From the NCBI RefSeq assembly GCF_003614975.1, contig NZ_QZWI01000003.1, forward strand, positions 310,001-374,000: DNA of 64,000 bases, given 5' to 3'. Of this stretch, positions 17,639 through 29,180 are shown one piece after another; position 1 is the stretch's first letter, and the number at the start of each line of letters is the position of its first letter. The notes beneath the pieces are model-generated. The model searched no databases, was not told the origin of the DNA, and was given only the letters and a program-made list of their open reading frames with translations. A program made the translations under genes and the position numbers. This DNA comes from Rahnella bruchi (GTDB lineage Bacteria > Pseudomonadota > Gammaproteobacteria > Enterobacterales > Enterobacteriaceae).

Positions 17639-18448
17639 CTACTCCAGCTTAAACATTGGCACGACTTTATTGTGCAACGCCGGGTTATCGCTCTCATCCT
17701 TCAGATTTACCCCCGACAATTTCTTCTGGAACGATTGTTCGAGTAACCACGCCAGTTTAAAAGCCGCCTGCGGATAGTTCAGCCCTTCAGGGCGCACATT
17801 GGAAATACAATTTCGTTCTGATTCCAGCCTCTTAGTGTGTGGTCCCCAGGTCATATAAATTCCTAAACTGTCGGGCGATGACAATCCTGGCCGTTCGCCA
17901 ATCAGAATTGCTACGGCTCTGGCTTTCATCGCCTGTGCAATATCATCGCCCAGCGCCACCCTCGACTGATGCGCCAGCACCACCGGCCCTAATTTCAGCT
18001 CCAGCGTGCGCAGATACGGCAATAACGCGGCAATCAGCGGCACGGCCTGCCGGTGTACGGCTTTTGATGACAGACCATCGGCAATCACCAGCACCACATC
18101 GGCGGGTTCCACTGTCAGCCCCTGCAAGGCCTTACGGCTGTTTTCGGACAGTTTGCGTCCGAGATCTGGCCGGCACAGATAAGTCGCCCTGTCCGGTGCT
18201 GCGCTGGAGACGGTGAGGGTTTCCAGCCCGAGCGCGAAAAGTTCCGTTTCTAGCGACTGACTGTCAAAAGGCTGATGTACGGCATCACGCGCCTGCGCAT
18301 GTGCTAAACCGAAGCGCAACAACTCATCTGTTGGCAAACTCGACCCGGTGCGACCGAGCGCGATACGCGCGGCGGTAAACTGACGCAGCGTCTCCCACGG
18401 ATTGTTATGCACCAGCGGCGATAATCCCTGCTCTTCTTTTTTGTTCAT
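17639..18448 (-). CDS. eutC: ethanolamine ammonia-lyase, small subunit
   Basis: Light chain of the adenosylcobalamin-dependent enzyme that splits ethanolamine into acetaldehyde and ammonia. The 269 residues contain family blocks such as GLAHAQARDAV (46-56) and VIADGLSSKAVHRQ near 125. It is about 25 residues shorter than E. coli EutC (295), mainly at the N-terminus, where the microcompartment targeting segment lies in that protein. This fits the absence of shell genes here. It starts 12 bases after the eutB stop. Confidence 0.93.
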   Translation of the reverse strand: MNKKEEQGLSPLVHNNPWETLRQFTAARIALGRTGSSLPTDELLRFGLAHAQARDAVHQPFDSQSLETELFALGLETLTVSSAAPDRATYLCRPDLGRKLSENSRKALQGLTVEPADVVLVIADGLSSKAVHRQAVPLIAALLPYLRTLELKLGPVVLAHQSRVALGDDIAQAMKARAVAILIGERPGLSSPDSLGIYMTWGPHTKRLESERNCISNVRPEGLNYPQAAFKLAWLLEQSFQKKLSGVNLKDESDNPALHNKVVPMFKLE

Positions 18449-18459
18449 CAGCGCAGACC

Positions 18460-19842
18460 TCAGCTCAGTTGCGGCAACTGACGCAGTAACGGATGGGATG
18501 CACGGGTATCCTGCAAGGCACCCTGCGGATCGATGATTTTCATTTTCTCCAGCCAGACGGCAAACTCCGGTGCATGTTTCAGCCCGAGTAATTCGCGGAC
18601 GTACAATGCGTCATGGAAAGAGGTGCTCTGATAATTGAGCATGATGTCATCCGCCCCCGGCACGCCAATCAGGAAGGTCAGTCCGGCGGTGCCCAGCAGC
18701 GTCAGCAAAGTGTCCATATCATCCTGATCGGCTTCGGCGTGGTTGGTGTAACAAACGTCGCAACCCAGCGGCAGGCCCAAAAGTTTGCCGCAAAAATGAT
18801 CTTCCAGCCCGGCGCGGATGATTTGTTTACCGTCATACAAATATTCCGGCCCGATAAAGCCCACCACGGTATTAATCAGCAACGGCGAAAAATGCCGGGC
18901 GATAGCGTAAGCGCGCGCCTCGCAGGTTTGCTGATCCACCCCGAAATGCGCGTTGGCAGATAAACAGCTGCCCTGCCCGGTTTCGAAATACATCACGTTG
19001 TCACCCAGCGTGCCGCGTTTAAGGCTGTGCGCCGCCTGCTGAGCTTCCGCCAGCAGCGCCAGATTGATACCAAAACCGCTGTTCGCCGCTTCTGTTCCCG
19101 CAATCGACTGAAACACCAGATCCACCGGCGCACCACGCTCCACCAGCTTGATGGTGTTGGTGACATGCGTCAGCACGCAGGACTGCGTGGGGATCTCAAA
19201 ACGCGAGATAACATCATCGAGCATGTAATTGAGATTTTCCAGCAGCGGTAAACTGTCGCTGGCCGGATTAATGCCGATTACCGCATCGCCGGAGCCATAC
19301 AGCAAACCATCAAGCATACTGGCGGCAATCCCCTGTAAATTATCGGTGGGATGGTTCGGTTGCAGACGCACGCTCATATGACCCGGCAGCCCGATGGTAT
19401 TGCGGAATTTAGTGATCACCCGGCATTTTTTCGCCACCAGGATCAAGTCCTGATTACGCATCAGTTTGCTGACTGCTGCCGCCATTTCCGGCGTGATCCC
19501 ACGGGCGACCGCCGCCAGTACGTGACTGTCGGTTTTTTCACTCAACAGCCAGTCACGAAAATCCCCGACGGTAAGATGGGAAATCGCGGCAAATGCCGCG
19601 ACATGATGAGTATCAACAATCAGCCGCGTGACTTCATCGTCTTCATAGGGCACCAGCAATTGCTGCAAGAAGGTCTTGAGCGGCACATCAGCCAGCGCCA
19701 TTTTCGCTGCCATACGTTCTTCAGCACTGGCAGCAGCCACTTCCGCCAGATAGTCACCCGACCGCGCGGGCGACGCCTTTGCCATCAGTTCACGTAAATC
19801 CGCAAACTGATAACTACGGTGACGTAATGTCGTCTGAAACAT
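18460..19842 (-). CDS. eutB: ethanolamine ammonia-lyase, large subunit
   Basis: Catalytic heavy chain of ethanolamine ammonia-lyase (460 residues, E. coli 453). It holds the substrate and cobalamin-binding TIM barrel, with family blocks GLPGHMSVRLQPNHPTDN (near 152-169), FQSIAGTEAANSGFG (near 250) and YFETGQGSCLSANAHFG (near 283). The ribosome binding site AAGGAG before ATG 19842 is strong. The order eat-eutB-eutC on one strand forms a compact operon, with a 21-base gap after eat. Confidence 0.96.
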   Translation of the reverse strand: MFQTTLRHRSYQFADLRELMAKASPARSGDYLAEVAAASAEERMAAKMALADVPLKTFLQQLLVPYEDDEVTRLIVDTHHVAAFAAISHLTVGDFRDWLLSEKTDSHVLAAVARGITPEMAAAVSKLMRNQDLILVAKKCRVITKFRNTIGLPGHMSVRLQPNHPTDNLQGIAASMLDGLLYGSGDAVIGINPASDSLPLLENLNYMLDDVISRFEIPTQSCVLTHVTNTIKLVERGAPVDLVFQSIAGTEAANSGFGINLALLAEAQQAAHSLKRGTLGDNVMYFETGQGSCLSANAHFGVDQQTCEARAYAIARHFSPLLINTVVGFIGPEYLYDGKQIIRAGLEDHFCGKLLGLPLGCDVCYTNHAEADQDDMDTLLTLLGTAGLTFLIGVPGADDIMLNYQSTSFHDALYVRELLGLKHAPEFAVWLEKMKIIDPQGALQDTRASHPLLRQLPQLS

Positions 19843-19863
19843 AACTCTCCTTAGCTCACCGGA

Positions 19864-21273
19864 TTATTTACCACTTTTTGCAGGCACCGGTCGCAGGCCG
19901 CGTAATTGCGGATCTTCCGCCGCATCCGTCCGTGCCTGATGGGTGATGCGATACCACGCATAAGCCAGCAACATCATGGCGGCGAAGATCAGAAACAGTA
20001 AGGTGTTGTAGTAAATCATAGCTATCAGGCAGACGACCGCCAGAACCAGCGCCAGCGCAGGAGCAAAAGGATAGAGTGGCGCACGGAAAGGCCGGATCAG
20101 ATTAGGTTCGCTGCGACGCAGTTTGAACAGCGCCGCCATCGAAATGATGTACATCACTATCGCGCCAAACACCGACATAGTAACGATATTCGCCGTCAAC
20201 GGTTGCCCGCCGATCACGATCAGTGAATCCGAGAAAATCGCCGCGATCCCTACCACGCCACCGGCGATGATGCCCAGATGCGGTGTCTGAAAACGGGCGT
20301 TGACGCCCGCCAGCCGCTTGGGTAAATATCCGGCACGCGCCAGCGCAAAAATCTGGCGCGAATAGCCCATGATAATACCGTGGAATGACGCAATAAGGCC
20401 GAACAGCCCCAGCCAGACCAGCATGTGCAGCCAGCCGCTGTTGCTGCCGACAATCAGTTTCATCGCCTGCGGTAACGGGTCATTGATGTTCGAGAGTTTA
20501 GTCCAGTCGCCCACGCCACCGGCAAACAGCATTACGCCGAGCGCTAGTACCGTCAGGGTCAGAATGCCGCCGATAAACGCTTTCGGAATGGTACGCTGCG
20601 GATCTTTCGCCTCTTCAGCCGCCATTGACGCGCCTTCAATTGCCAGGAAAAACCAGATGGCAAACGGGATCGCCGCAAAAATGCCGGAAAACGCCGCCGG
20701 ACTGAAGGTATCGCTCCCCGCCCAACCGCCGTGAACAAAGTTCGACATTTCAAAGCCCGGTGCCACTACCCCCATAAAGACCAGCAGTTCGAATATCGCC
20801 AGCAATGTGACCAGCAGTTCAAACGTCGCGGCAATACTGACGCCCAGAATATTGAGCACCATAAAGACCACATAGGCGCCTACCGCCACCCATTTCGGTT
20901 CAATCGACGGAAACTGGACGTTGAGATACGCGCCGATCGCCATGGCAATCGCCGGTGGCGCGAAGACAAACTCCACCAGCGTGGCGAATCCGGCAACAAA
21001 TCCGCCGGTTGGCCCGAACGCGCGGTAGGCGTAGGCGAAAGGCCCGCCCGCATGAGGAATAGAAGTGGTGAGTTCAGTGAAACTGAAAATAAATGCGCAA
21101 TACATTGCGGCGATCACCAGTGCGGTGATCAGAAAGCCGAGTGTGCCCGCCTGCGCCCAGCCGTAGCTCCAGCCAAAATACTCGCCGGAAATAACCAGCC
21201 CGACGGCAATACCCCAAAGTTTAAAACTGCCCAGCGTACGTTTTAAAACGGGTGTGACTTTTGTGGTTTGCAT
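19864..21273 (-). CDS. eat: ethanolamine permease (APC family)
   Basis: Inner-membrane importer of the amino acid-polyamine-organocation superfamily (469 residues, about 12 helices). The GEYFGWSYGWAQAGT stretch near residue 26 and HAGGPFAYAYRAFGP near 76 are typical of the Eat/ethanolamine permease branch. As first gene of an eat-eutB-eutC operon its substrate is clear from context. GGGGAT precedes the ATG, and a sigma-54-like promoter lies about 50 bases upstream. Confidence 0.93.
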   Translation of the reverse strand: MQTTKVTPVLKRTLGSFKLWGIAVGLVISGEYFGWSYGWAQAGTLGFLITALVIAAMYCAFIFSFTELTTSIPHAGGPFAYAYRAFGPTGGFVAGFATLVEFVFAPPAIAMAIGAYLNVQFPSIEPKWVAVGAYVVFMVLNILGVSIAATFELLVTLLAIFELLVFMGVVAPGFEMSNFVHGGWAGSDTFSPAAFSGIFAAIPFAIWFFLAIEGASMAAEEAKDPQRTIPKAFIGGILTLTVLALGVMLFAGGVGDWTKLSNINDPLPQAMKLIVGSNSGWLHMLVWLGLFGLIASFHGIIMGYSRQIFALARAGYLPKRLAGVNARFQTPHLGIIAGGVVGIAAIFSDSLIVIGGQPLTANIVTMSVFGAIVMYIISMAALFKLRRSEPNLIRPFRAPLYPFAPALALVLAVVCLIAMIYYNTLLFLIFAAMMLLAYAWYRITHQARTDAAEDPQLRGLRPVPAKSGK

Positions 21274-21320
21274 AAATGATCCCCTGCCCGGTGATAATGC
21301 AATATTGTCAGGCAGGCTGT

Positions 21321-21336
21321 TGCAAAGGCTGTACCA
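21321..21336 (-). promoter_or_regulatory. sigma-54-like promoter of eat-eutBC
   Basis: Read on the minus strand, TGGTACA-gcct-TTGCA matches the -24/-12 consensus (TGGCACG-N4-TTGCW) at 10 of 12 fixed positions, with both GG and GC present ten bases apart. A CGCAA-ttt-TTGCG palindrome (21367-21379) lies upstream. Sigma-54 control of an eat-eutBC operon is known in Pseudomonas. Confidence 0.6.
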
Positions 21337-21493
21337 CTTAATAAACCCTGAGCCGCTGCGGTCTGGCGCAATTTTTGCGGGTGATTTGCTTCATTTTGGC
21401 GCGTGCCGTACCAGACTCGCGCCCGAAACGGTGCGTTGTCAAAACTTCACAAAATGACGCTACAATCCGGGCATCAAAAAAGGAGAACTGCAC

Positions 21494-22072
21494 GTGATCA
21501 ATCGGGAACAGCAAATCATCACCTGGCTCAGGGAAGAACCGTTGCACCTGCGGGCACTGATGCAGGCCAGCGAACTGAGGCTGAATGACGCCTGGCTGGC
21601 CGCAGGATTCGTCCGCAATCTGGTCTGGGACCGTCTGCACGGGTATGAAAATGCCACGCCGCTTAACGATATCGACGTGGTGTATTTCGATCCTGAAGAT
21701 TGTTCCGTGGAAGCGGATGAGCGCTACGAGCAACTTCTGCGGGAGAAATCCCCTGATTTACCCTGGTCGGTCAAAAATCAGGCGCGTATGCATGAGCGCC
21801 ACGGGCACGCACCCTATGTGTCCAGCGCTGAGGCGATAAGTCATTGGGTCGAAGTGGAAACCGCCATCGGTGCAAGGATAAATGCCACCGGACAGATTGA
21901 ACTGAATGCGCCCCTCGGGCTGGAATCGCTTTTTACTTTCACTGTCACACCCAATCCGCGCCATGCGATCGCCAGCGTCTTTGCAGAGCGAGTCAGCAGT
22001 AAAGGCTGGCTGGAATGCTGGCCAAAGCTACAGGTGCAGGCTTTTTTCGAAAGAAAATCGTTAAATCTGTAA
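21494..22072 (+). CDS. nucleotidyltransferase-fold protein (DUF925-type)
   Basis: A 192-residue cytoplasmic protein of the nucleotidyltransferase-like family. The core motif GFVRNLVWDRLHG (residues 38-50) followed by LNDIDVVYFD (57-66) gives the paired aspartates of a polymerase-beta-type nucleotidyltransferase. WVEVETAIGAR (near 118) and the C-terminal WPKLQVQAF are also family-like. The start is GTG 21494 with aggag eight bases before. Its substrate is unknown and the context gives no clear clue. Confidence 0.72.
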   Translation: MINREQQIITWLREEPLHLRALMQASELRLNDAWLAAGFVRNLVWDRLHGYENATPLNDIDVVYFDPEDCSVEADERYEQLLREKSPDLPWSVKNQARMHERHGHAPYVSSAEAISHWVEVETAIGARINATGQIELNAPLGLESLFTFTVTPNPRHAIASVFAERVSSKGWLECWPKLQVQAFFERKSLNL

Positions 22073-22089
22073 GGAATATGAAAAGCAGG

Positions 22090-22116
22090 TAAAGCCTCAC
22101 AGCGCGCCGCCGATAC
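22090..22116 (+). promoter_or_regulatory. sigma-28 (FliA) promoter of the flxA-like gene
   Basis: TAAAGCCT (22090-22097), 11 bases, then GCCGATAC (22109-22116). This agrees with the flagellar consensus TAAAGTTT-N11-GCCGATAA except for three bases, with exact spacing. Confidence 0.85.
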
Positions 22117-22168
22117 CAGTTAAGCACCCTTACGTGCAAAATTTTGATTCCCACAAAGTGAGGCTTAT

Positions 22169-22510
22169 ATGACGACTATCAGCGCCACCAGCAGTTCGGT
22201 GAGCACGGCGTCCACCGGTGACTCCGGCAGTGCCAGCCAGATTGCTCAGCTGACTAAACAGATTGCCAAACTGACTGAGCAGGTGAAAAACCTGAGCAGC
22301 TCAGGCGGCAGCTCTGAAGACGTTCAGCAGCAACAGGAACTTCTGCAACAGCAAATCGAAATGCTGCAACAGCAGATTGCACAAATCGAACAGCAGCAGG
22401 CTCAGAAGGCACTTCAGCAGCAACAACAACAGCAGGCCGCTGCCGAAGCGAAAAAAGAAGCAGGTGTTAATAAACCTTCGGACACCAACGCCATCGACAT
22501 TTACGTGTAA
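22169..22510 (+). CDS. FlxA-like coiled-coil protein
   Basis: A 113-residue protein with a Ser/Thr-rich start and a long Gln-rich heptad coiled coil (about residues 25-95, with runs of QQQ and repeated EMLQQQIAQIE). Composition, size and layout match FlxA of E. coli (110 residues), a late flagellar-regulon gene of unknown role. A clear sigma-28 promoter lies about 50 bases upstream and gtgagg gives the ribosome binding site. There is no flagellar operon in the window, so this is a lone member of the regulon. Low-complexity sequence makes orthology by similarity alone weak; the promoter supports the call. Confidence 0.78.
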   Translation: MTTISATSSSVSTASTGDSGSASQIAQLTKQIAKLTEQVKNLSSSGGSSEDVQQQQELLQQQIEMLQQQIAQIEQQQAQKALQQQQQQQAAAEAKKEAGVNKPSDTNAIDIYV

Positions 22511-22543
22511 TCGCAGTTAGTGCCCGAAACAGCCGGCAAGACG

Positions 22544-23470
22544 TCAGGAACCGTACACGCCCTGCTGGCTGCGCTTTTCACTCAGCTGTTCCGCCTGTTC
22601 TTTCACGACCTGCCAGATAGCCTGCGCGGCGGGAGATAAAGACCGGTTTTTGCGTTTCACCAGCATCAGCACGCGGTTAATTTCCGGCACCAGCGGTTTG
22701 ATAACCAGCCGGCTTCCCTGCGGCATGGGCAGCGCCAGCGCGGGTATTACACTGATCCCAATCCCTGCTTCCACCATCGGGAATAATGTTGCCGGATGGC
22801 CAATTTCCTGCGCGATTTCCGCCTTCACTTTTTGCGCTTTCAGCGCGCCGTCGATCAGCATCCGGCTCCCGGAGGCGTAATCCTGCAGGACCAGTTTACA
22901 GCCGTTTAGCGCCTGCCATTCCACCACGGAGCGGGAGGCAAAGGGATGGTCTTCGCGACACAACAACAGAAAGGGTTCGTGCAAAACCGGCTCGCAATCG
23001 AGATCGGTACTTTCACCGGGGTCGATCACAATCCCGAAATCCACTTCCGCATTTCTCACGCTGTTCAGCACCAGTTGCTGGGCCTGGTCGCGCAGTAACA
23101 CACGGATATCAGGATATTGCAGCGCACCGCTGGCAATACATTGCGGCATGAGCTGCGCGGAAATGGTCTGGCTGGAGGCAATCCGCACGCGGCCATTGTG
23201 CTGCGTGCCGAAACTGCGGGTATCGAGCAACATGGCGTGAAGTTCATCGATCAGCGGCTCGACGCGGTTAGCCAGCCGCAAACCCGCATCCGTAAGTGCG
23301 ACTTCACGCGTAGTTCTGTCCAGCAACCTCACGCCCATTTCGACTTCCAGCTCTTTCATGCTGTGGCTGACCGCCGACTGACTCAGACCAATGGCCTCAC
23401 CAGCCCGGCTGAAATTGCCATGGCGTGAAACCGCCACAAATACGCGAAGTTGCCTGAGAGAATAATTCAT
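22544..23470 (-). CDS. yfeR: LysR-type regulator YfeR
   Basis: A 308-residue LysR-family regulator with its helix-turn-helix at residues about 18-38 ([20 protein letters not shown]) and a C-terminal effector domain. It is divergent from yfeH with a gap of under 100 bases, just like E. coli yfeR-yfeH, where YfeR represses yfeH in response to osmolarity in Salmonella. The A/T-rich gap (attaaataaatcaatt region, 23485-23510) is the probable binding site. Confidence 0.88.
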   Translation of the reverse strand: MNYSLRQLRVFVAVSRHGNFSRAGEAIGLSQSAVSHSMKELEVEMGVRLLDRTTREVALTDAGLRLANRVEPLIDELHAMLLDTRSFGTQHNGRVRIASSQTISAQLMPQCIASGALQYPDIRVLLRDQAQQLVLNSVRNAEVDFGIVIDPGESTDLDCEPVLHEPFLLLCREDHPFASRSVVEWQALNGCKLVLQDYASGSRMLIDGALKAQKVKAEIAQEIGHPATLFPMVEAGIGISVIPALALPMPQGSRLVIKPLVPEINRVLMLVKRKNRSLSPAAQAIWQVVKEQAEQLSEKRSQQGVYGS

Positions 23471-23567
23471 GAATTTTCTGCATCAATGGATTAAATAAAT
23501 CAATTTTTTAATTGTACTGCAAAGGCAGAGAATAGCCGCATTGAGAAACAACTATTCGAGAATTGTT

Positions 23568-24557
23568 ATGCGCTTCTTACCCGATCGCTTCACCCTGACA
23601 CTCATCGCCGTCGTTCTGCTGGCCACCTTCTTTCCGGCCAGCGGCATGTTCGTGGCTTTCTTCAATAACCTGACTATTTTCGCCATCGGCCTGCTGTTTT
23701 TCATGCACGGTGCCAAGCTTTCCCGCGAGGCGATTTTTCAGGGCAGTAATAACTGGCGGCTGCATTTATGGGTGATGTTCAGCACATTCATTCTGTTCCC
23801 GATCCTCGGCCTGCTGTTCCAGTGGTGGCATCCGGTGGATGTCAGCCCGCAAATTTATAGCGGCTTTGTCTATCTGTGTATTCTGCCAGCTACCGTGCAG
23901 TCAGCAATTGCATTTACCTCACTGGCGGGCGGCAATGTGGCGGCAGCGGTGTGCAGCGCGTCGGCGTCCAGTCTGCTGGGGATATTTGTATCACCGCTTC
24001 TGGTCAGTTTGCTGATGCACGTTCAGGGCGAAACCGGTAATGGTCTGGCGCAGGTCGGGCATATCGTGCTGCAACTGCTGGTACCGTTTATCGCCGGACA
24101 TTTGCTACGTCCGGTGATCGGTGGTTTTGTAGAGCGTCATCGCAAAATGATTGGCAAAACCGACCAGACATCAATTCTGTTGGTGGTCTATTCCGCTTTC
24201 AGCGAAGCGGTCACGCAAGGGATCTGGCATCAGGTGGGCATCGGTTCACTGCTGTTTATCGTGGTGTTCAGTCTGGTGCTGCTGGCCTTTATTCTGGTAA
24301 TTAATACATACATGGCGCGCTGGATGGGCTTTAGCAAACCGGACGAAATCACCATTGTGTTCTGCGGCTCGAAGAAAAGTCTGGCGAACGGCATCCCGAT
24401 GGCCAACATTCTGTTCCCGGTCAGCGCGATTGGCATGATGGTGCTGCCACTGATGATTTTCCATCAGGTTCAGCTGATGACCTGCGCGGTTTTGGCGAAA
24501 CGTTACCAGAAAAAACAGCAGGAAGCGGCGCTGAAACCAGCGGCAGTAACTGAATAA
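23568..24557 (+). CDS. yfeH: bile acid:Na+ symporter family protein YfeH
   Basis: A ten-helix inner-membrane transporter of the SBF-like family (329 residues). The stretches PATVQSAIAFTSLAGGNVAAAVCSASAS and ITIVFCGSKKSLANGIPMAN are near-invariant in YfeH (the first spans about residues 105-132, the second about 262-281); the crossing-helix prolines and asparagines are present. Its true substrate is not known. ATG 23568 gives the family start; a TTG at 23541 in the same frame is possible but less likely. Confidence 0.86.
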   Translation: MRFLPDRFTLTLIAVVLLATFFPASGMFVAFFNNLTIFAIGLLFFMHGAKLSREAIFQGSNNWRLHLWVMFSTFILFPILGLLFQWWHPVDVSPQIYSGFVYLCILPATVQSAIAFTSLAGGNVAAAVCSASASSLLGIFVSPLLVSLLMHVQGETGNGLAQVGHIVLQLLVPFIAGHLLRPVIGGFVERHRKMIGKTDQTSILLVVYSAFSEAVTQGIWHQVGIGSLLFIVVFSLVLLAFILVINTYMARWMGFSKPDEITIVFCGSKKSLANGIPMANILFPVSAIGMMVLPLMIFHQVQLMTCAVLAKRYQKKQQEAALKPAAVTE

Positions 24558-24580
24558 GATTGTCAGAAAAACCAAAAGAA

Positions 24581-24610
24581 AAAGGCGCTGATATCAGCGC
24601 CTTTGTTTTA
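24581..24610. terminator. terminator between yfeH and ypeB
   Basis: A perfect 12-base palindrome aaaggcgctgat/atcagcgccttt is followed by gtttt. It serves convergent yfeH and ypeB. Confidence 0.85.
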
Positions 24611-24624
24611 TTCAGGGATAACGT

Positions 24625-24867
24625 TTACTCATCGCTGCCACCCAGTCCCGGACCATTACGGCGCAGCGGATTGATCAGACTCTGTAGCCCTTCGCTTTTA
24701 ATCGCCAGCGTCAGCTGCATCAGTTCACCCAGCTTTCCCTGCGGAAATTCATCCTTACGGGCAAACCACAGCAAACATTCTTCCGGCAAGTCGATCAGTA
24801 CACGTCCGGCATATTTACCGAACGGCATCACCATATTGGCAATCTGGATCAGATCTTCTTTTTCCAT
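24625..24867 (-). CDS. ypeB: DUF3820 protein YpeB
   Basis: An 80-residue cytoplasmic protein of the DUF3820 (putative quorum-sensing-regulated virulence factor) family. The family core MPFGKYAGRVLIDLPEECL (residues 14-32) and LLWFARKDEFPQGKLG are present. It starts three bases after the ligA stop, so it is translated with ligA, as in E. coli. No molecular function is known. Confidence 0.9.
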   Translation of the reverse strand: MEKEDLIQIANMVMPFGKYAGRVLIDLPEECLLWFARKDEFPQGKLGELMQLTLAIKSEGLQSLINPLRRNGPGLGGSDE

Positions 24868-24870
24868 TGT

Positions 24871-26895
<2,025 letters not shown>

Positions 26896-26908
26896 TCACC
26901 GTGGAGAT

Positions 26909-26933
26909 AAAAAACCCCCGGCAAGCGGGGGTT
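26909..26933 (-). terminator. terminator/attenuator between zipA and ligA
   Basis: Stem aaccccc/gggggtt with a gcaag-type loop. The run of A on the plus strand is a U tract for leftward transcription. ligA probably has its own promoter or partial readthrough. Confidence 0.7.
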
Positions 26934-26963
26934 AGGGGAAAGGGTATTTCACGAACGCCGTTA

Positions 26964-27962
26964 TCAGGCAGTCGCCTCGAGGACCTCACGGATCCGCGCT
27001 TTGTACGTTTCGAGCTTCTGCGGCGTAATCATACGACGCTCATCGTCAAGCACCATCGCACCGACATCATCGGCAATACGCTGGGCAGACTGTAACAGCA
27101 GTTTGAAGTTCTGATGCGCGTCACCGAAGCAAGGCACCATCATAAACAACGTCACACCTGGCGTGGAAAAGTCGGACATATTGTCAGGGTCAAAAGAACC
27201 CGGTTTGACCATATTCGCCAGACTGAACAACACCGGACCGCTGCCCGCAGGGCTAACATGACGATGGAAAATATTCATAGCGCCAAACTGGAAGCCGGAC
27301 TGAAGCACGCTGTTTAACAGCACTTCACCACCGATAACGCCACCCTGATGCGCGGCAACATGCAGCACCAGAACCGTTTCTTTCAGTTTCGCTTTCTCAG
27401 CCGGTGCTTCTTCCGCCGGAGCAAAAGGTGCAGCCTGAGGTTCGGCTTTCGCAGCAGGTGCCGCGTCCGCATGAATTTCCTGAGGCGGTACGGGAGCGTG
27501 CGCTTTGGCTTCAGGCGTATAGTCCTGAGACGCAAAATCAGCAACAGGTTCGCGACGCGGTGCAGGTGCTGATTCAGCGGCTGAATAACCACTCAGCAAC
27601 GGATCGTCCTGAACAGCATGCTGCTGCAGCTGAGCCGGTTGTTGAGGACGAGCAGCAGGTGCAGGCGCTGGCTGCGCAGGTTGACCCTGCGGCTGACGTG
27701 GCGGTGCAGTCTGTTCTGGCTCATCGTACTGACCAAAAGTCGGTTCATCCTGAGGATAAGCAGGACGCACGCGCACTTCCCCCACTCCATCGACGAAATC
27801 GTCAGGCGGAGATTGTTCCCGTTCTTTTTTCACACGTTTAGCTGGACGATCGCGAAACAGCGAAGAGCGTTCTTTACGGCTGGTCCACAAACCGTGTAAC
27901 AACAACGCTATTATGGCGATCGCGCCAACAACGATTAATATCAGACGCAAATCCTGCATCAT
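26964..27962 (-). CDS. zipA: cell division protein ZipA
   Basis: Membrane anchor of the FtsZ ring (332 residues, E. coli 328). A single N-terminal helix (residues about 6-25, [20 protein letters not shown]) is followed by a charged segment, a long Pro/Gln/Ala-rich linker (about 85-185), and the C-terminal FtsZ-binding domain (about 190-328) with [18 protein letters not shown]. It is divergent from cysZ as in E. coli. The linker is unusually rich in Gln and Pro but of normal length. Confidence 0.96.
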   Translation of the reverse strand: MMQDLRLILIVVGAIAIIALLLHGLWTSRKERSSLFRDRPAKRVKKEREQSPPDDFVDGVGEVRVRPAYPQDEPTFGQYDEPEQTAPPRQPQGQPAQPAPAPAARPQQPAQLQQHAVQDDPLLSGYSAAESAPAPRREPVADFASQDYTPEAKAHAPVPPQEIHADAAPAAKAEPQAAPFAPAEEAPAEKAKLKETVLVLHVAAHQGGVIGGEVLLNSVLQSGFQFGAMNIFHRHVSPAGSGPVLFSLANMVKPGSFDPDNMSDFSTPGVTLFMMVPCFGDAHQNFKLLLQSAQRIADDVGAMVLDDERRMITPQKLETYKARIREVLEATA

Positions 27963-28185
27963 TGCTATCTCTGTTGTTCTAATTCATTGCCACCACGGCA
28001 AACATTCACAATATTAACTCTATTTGCCCACGTAGATAAGTGCAAGTCTCGACTCTACTTTCTGCTAATAAATAGGGCAGTTGCACCTTTTTTTGCTGTT
28101 TTTTCAGCCAATCCACTGGTAGCCAGTGGAAAATCATACCGATATGATAGCCCATGTCATTCAACTCAGAGAGAAAATTTCGTTT

Positions 28186-28971
28186 ATGACTTCATCGCAA
28201 AGCGCCAGACATGAAAACGGCGTGCATTACTTCAAACAGGGCTGGACGCTCATTTCCTTACCAGGGATACGACGTTTTGTGATTTTACCGCTGGCCGTGA
28301 ATGTATTACTGATGGGCGGCGCCTTTTGGTGGCTGTTTACCAAGCTGGGAGAATGGATCCCCGCCATGATGAGCAAGGTGCCGTCATGGCTCAGCTGGCT
28401 GGATTATCTGATATGGCCGGTGGCCGTACTTTCCGTGGTGCTGGTGTTTAGCTATCTCTTCAGCACCATCGCCAACTGGATTGCCGCACCGTTCAGTGGA
28501 TTGCTCGCCGAACAGCTTGAAGCCCGTCTGACCGGTAAACCGCTGCCTGATACCGGCATCTGGGGCATCATGAAAGATCTGCCGCGCATCATGAAACGCG
28601 AATGGCAAAAACTGGCGTATTACCTGCCGCGCGCCCTGCTGCTATTCGCGCTGTACTTTATTCCGGTGATCGGCCAGACCATCGCGCCGGTGCTGTGGTT
28701 TTTCTTCAGCGCCTGGATGGTGGTGATTCAGTATTGTGACTATCCGTTCGATAATCATAAGGTGAGTTTTGCGGATATGCGCCGCTCGCTTGGCAGCAAC
28801 AAAATCGACAATATGCAGTTTGGTTCGCTGGTCAGCCTGTTTACGATGATCCCGGTGCTTAATCTGGTGATCCTGCCGGTCGCGGTATGCGGTGCCACCG
28901 CCATGTGGTGCGACCGCTATCGCCATGTTTACGTTAAAAACAATACCGACGTGAATCCCATCCGGGAATAA
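28186..28971 (+). CDS. cysZ: sulfate transporter CysZ
   Basis: Inner-membrane sulfate permease feeding cysteine synthesis (261 residues, E. coli 253). Strong family blocks are [20 protein letters not shown] (in two parts from about residue 25), [16 protein letters not shown] near 105 and [15 protein letters not shown] near 185. The frame is open from 28126, but ATG 28186 gives the known N-terminus. It lies just upstream of cysK, both for sulfur assimilation. Confidence 0.94.
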   Translation: MTSSQSARHENGVHYFKQGWTLISLPGIRRFVILPLAVNVLLMGGAFWWLFTKLGEWIPAMMSKVPSWLSWLDYLIWPVAVLSVVLVFSYLFSTIANWIAAPFSGLLAEQLEARLTGKPLPDTGIWGIMKDLPRIMKREWQKLAYYLPRALLLFALYFIPVIGQTIAPVLWFFFSAWMVVIQYCDYPFDNHKVSFADMRRSLGSNKIDNMQFGSLVSLFTMIPVLNLVILPVAVCGATAMWCDRYRHVYVKNNTDVNPIRE

Positions 28972-29180
28972 CATTTTACCTCACAGCCGCCAGCGGGCGG
29001 CTGCCTGCTATGCTTGACTTTTCTCCCTCAAACTTATTTCTTAATAACGTATCGATATACCAAATACCAAAACCTTACTTCACTGGGAAAGCGGTTCGCG
29101 TATGCTTTCCTGATTCCCACTAATTTCATAGTGTTGAAAGCTTCACACCGTGAATATTTCATACAGTTAAAGGACGGGTT

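Noticed and set aside
17498-21493. Genomic island inserted at tRNA-Lys
   Set aside because: The eut genes lie next to a tRNA, but there is no integrase, no repeated tRNA 3' end at the far side and no base-composition break.
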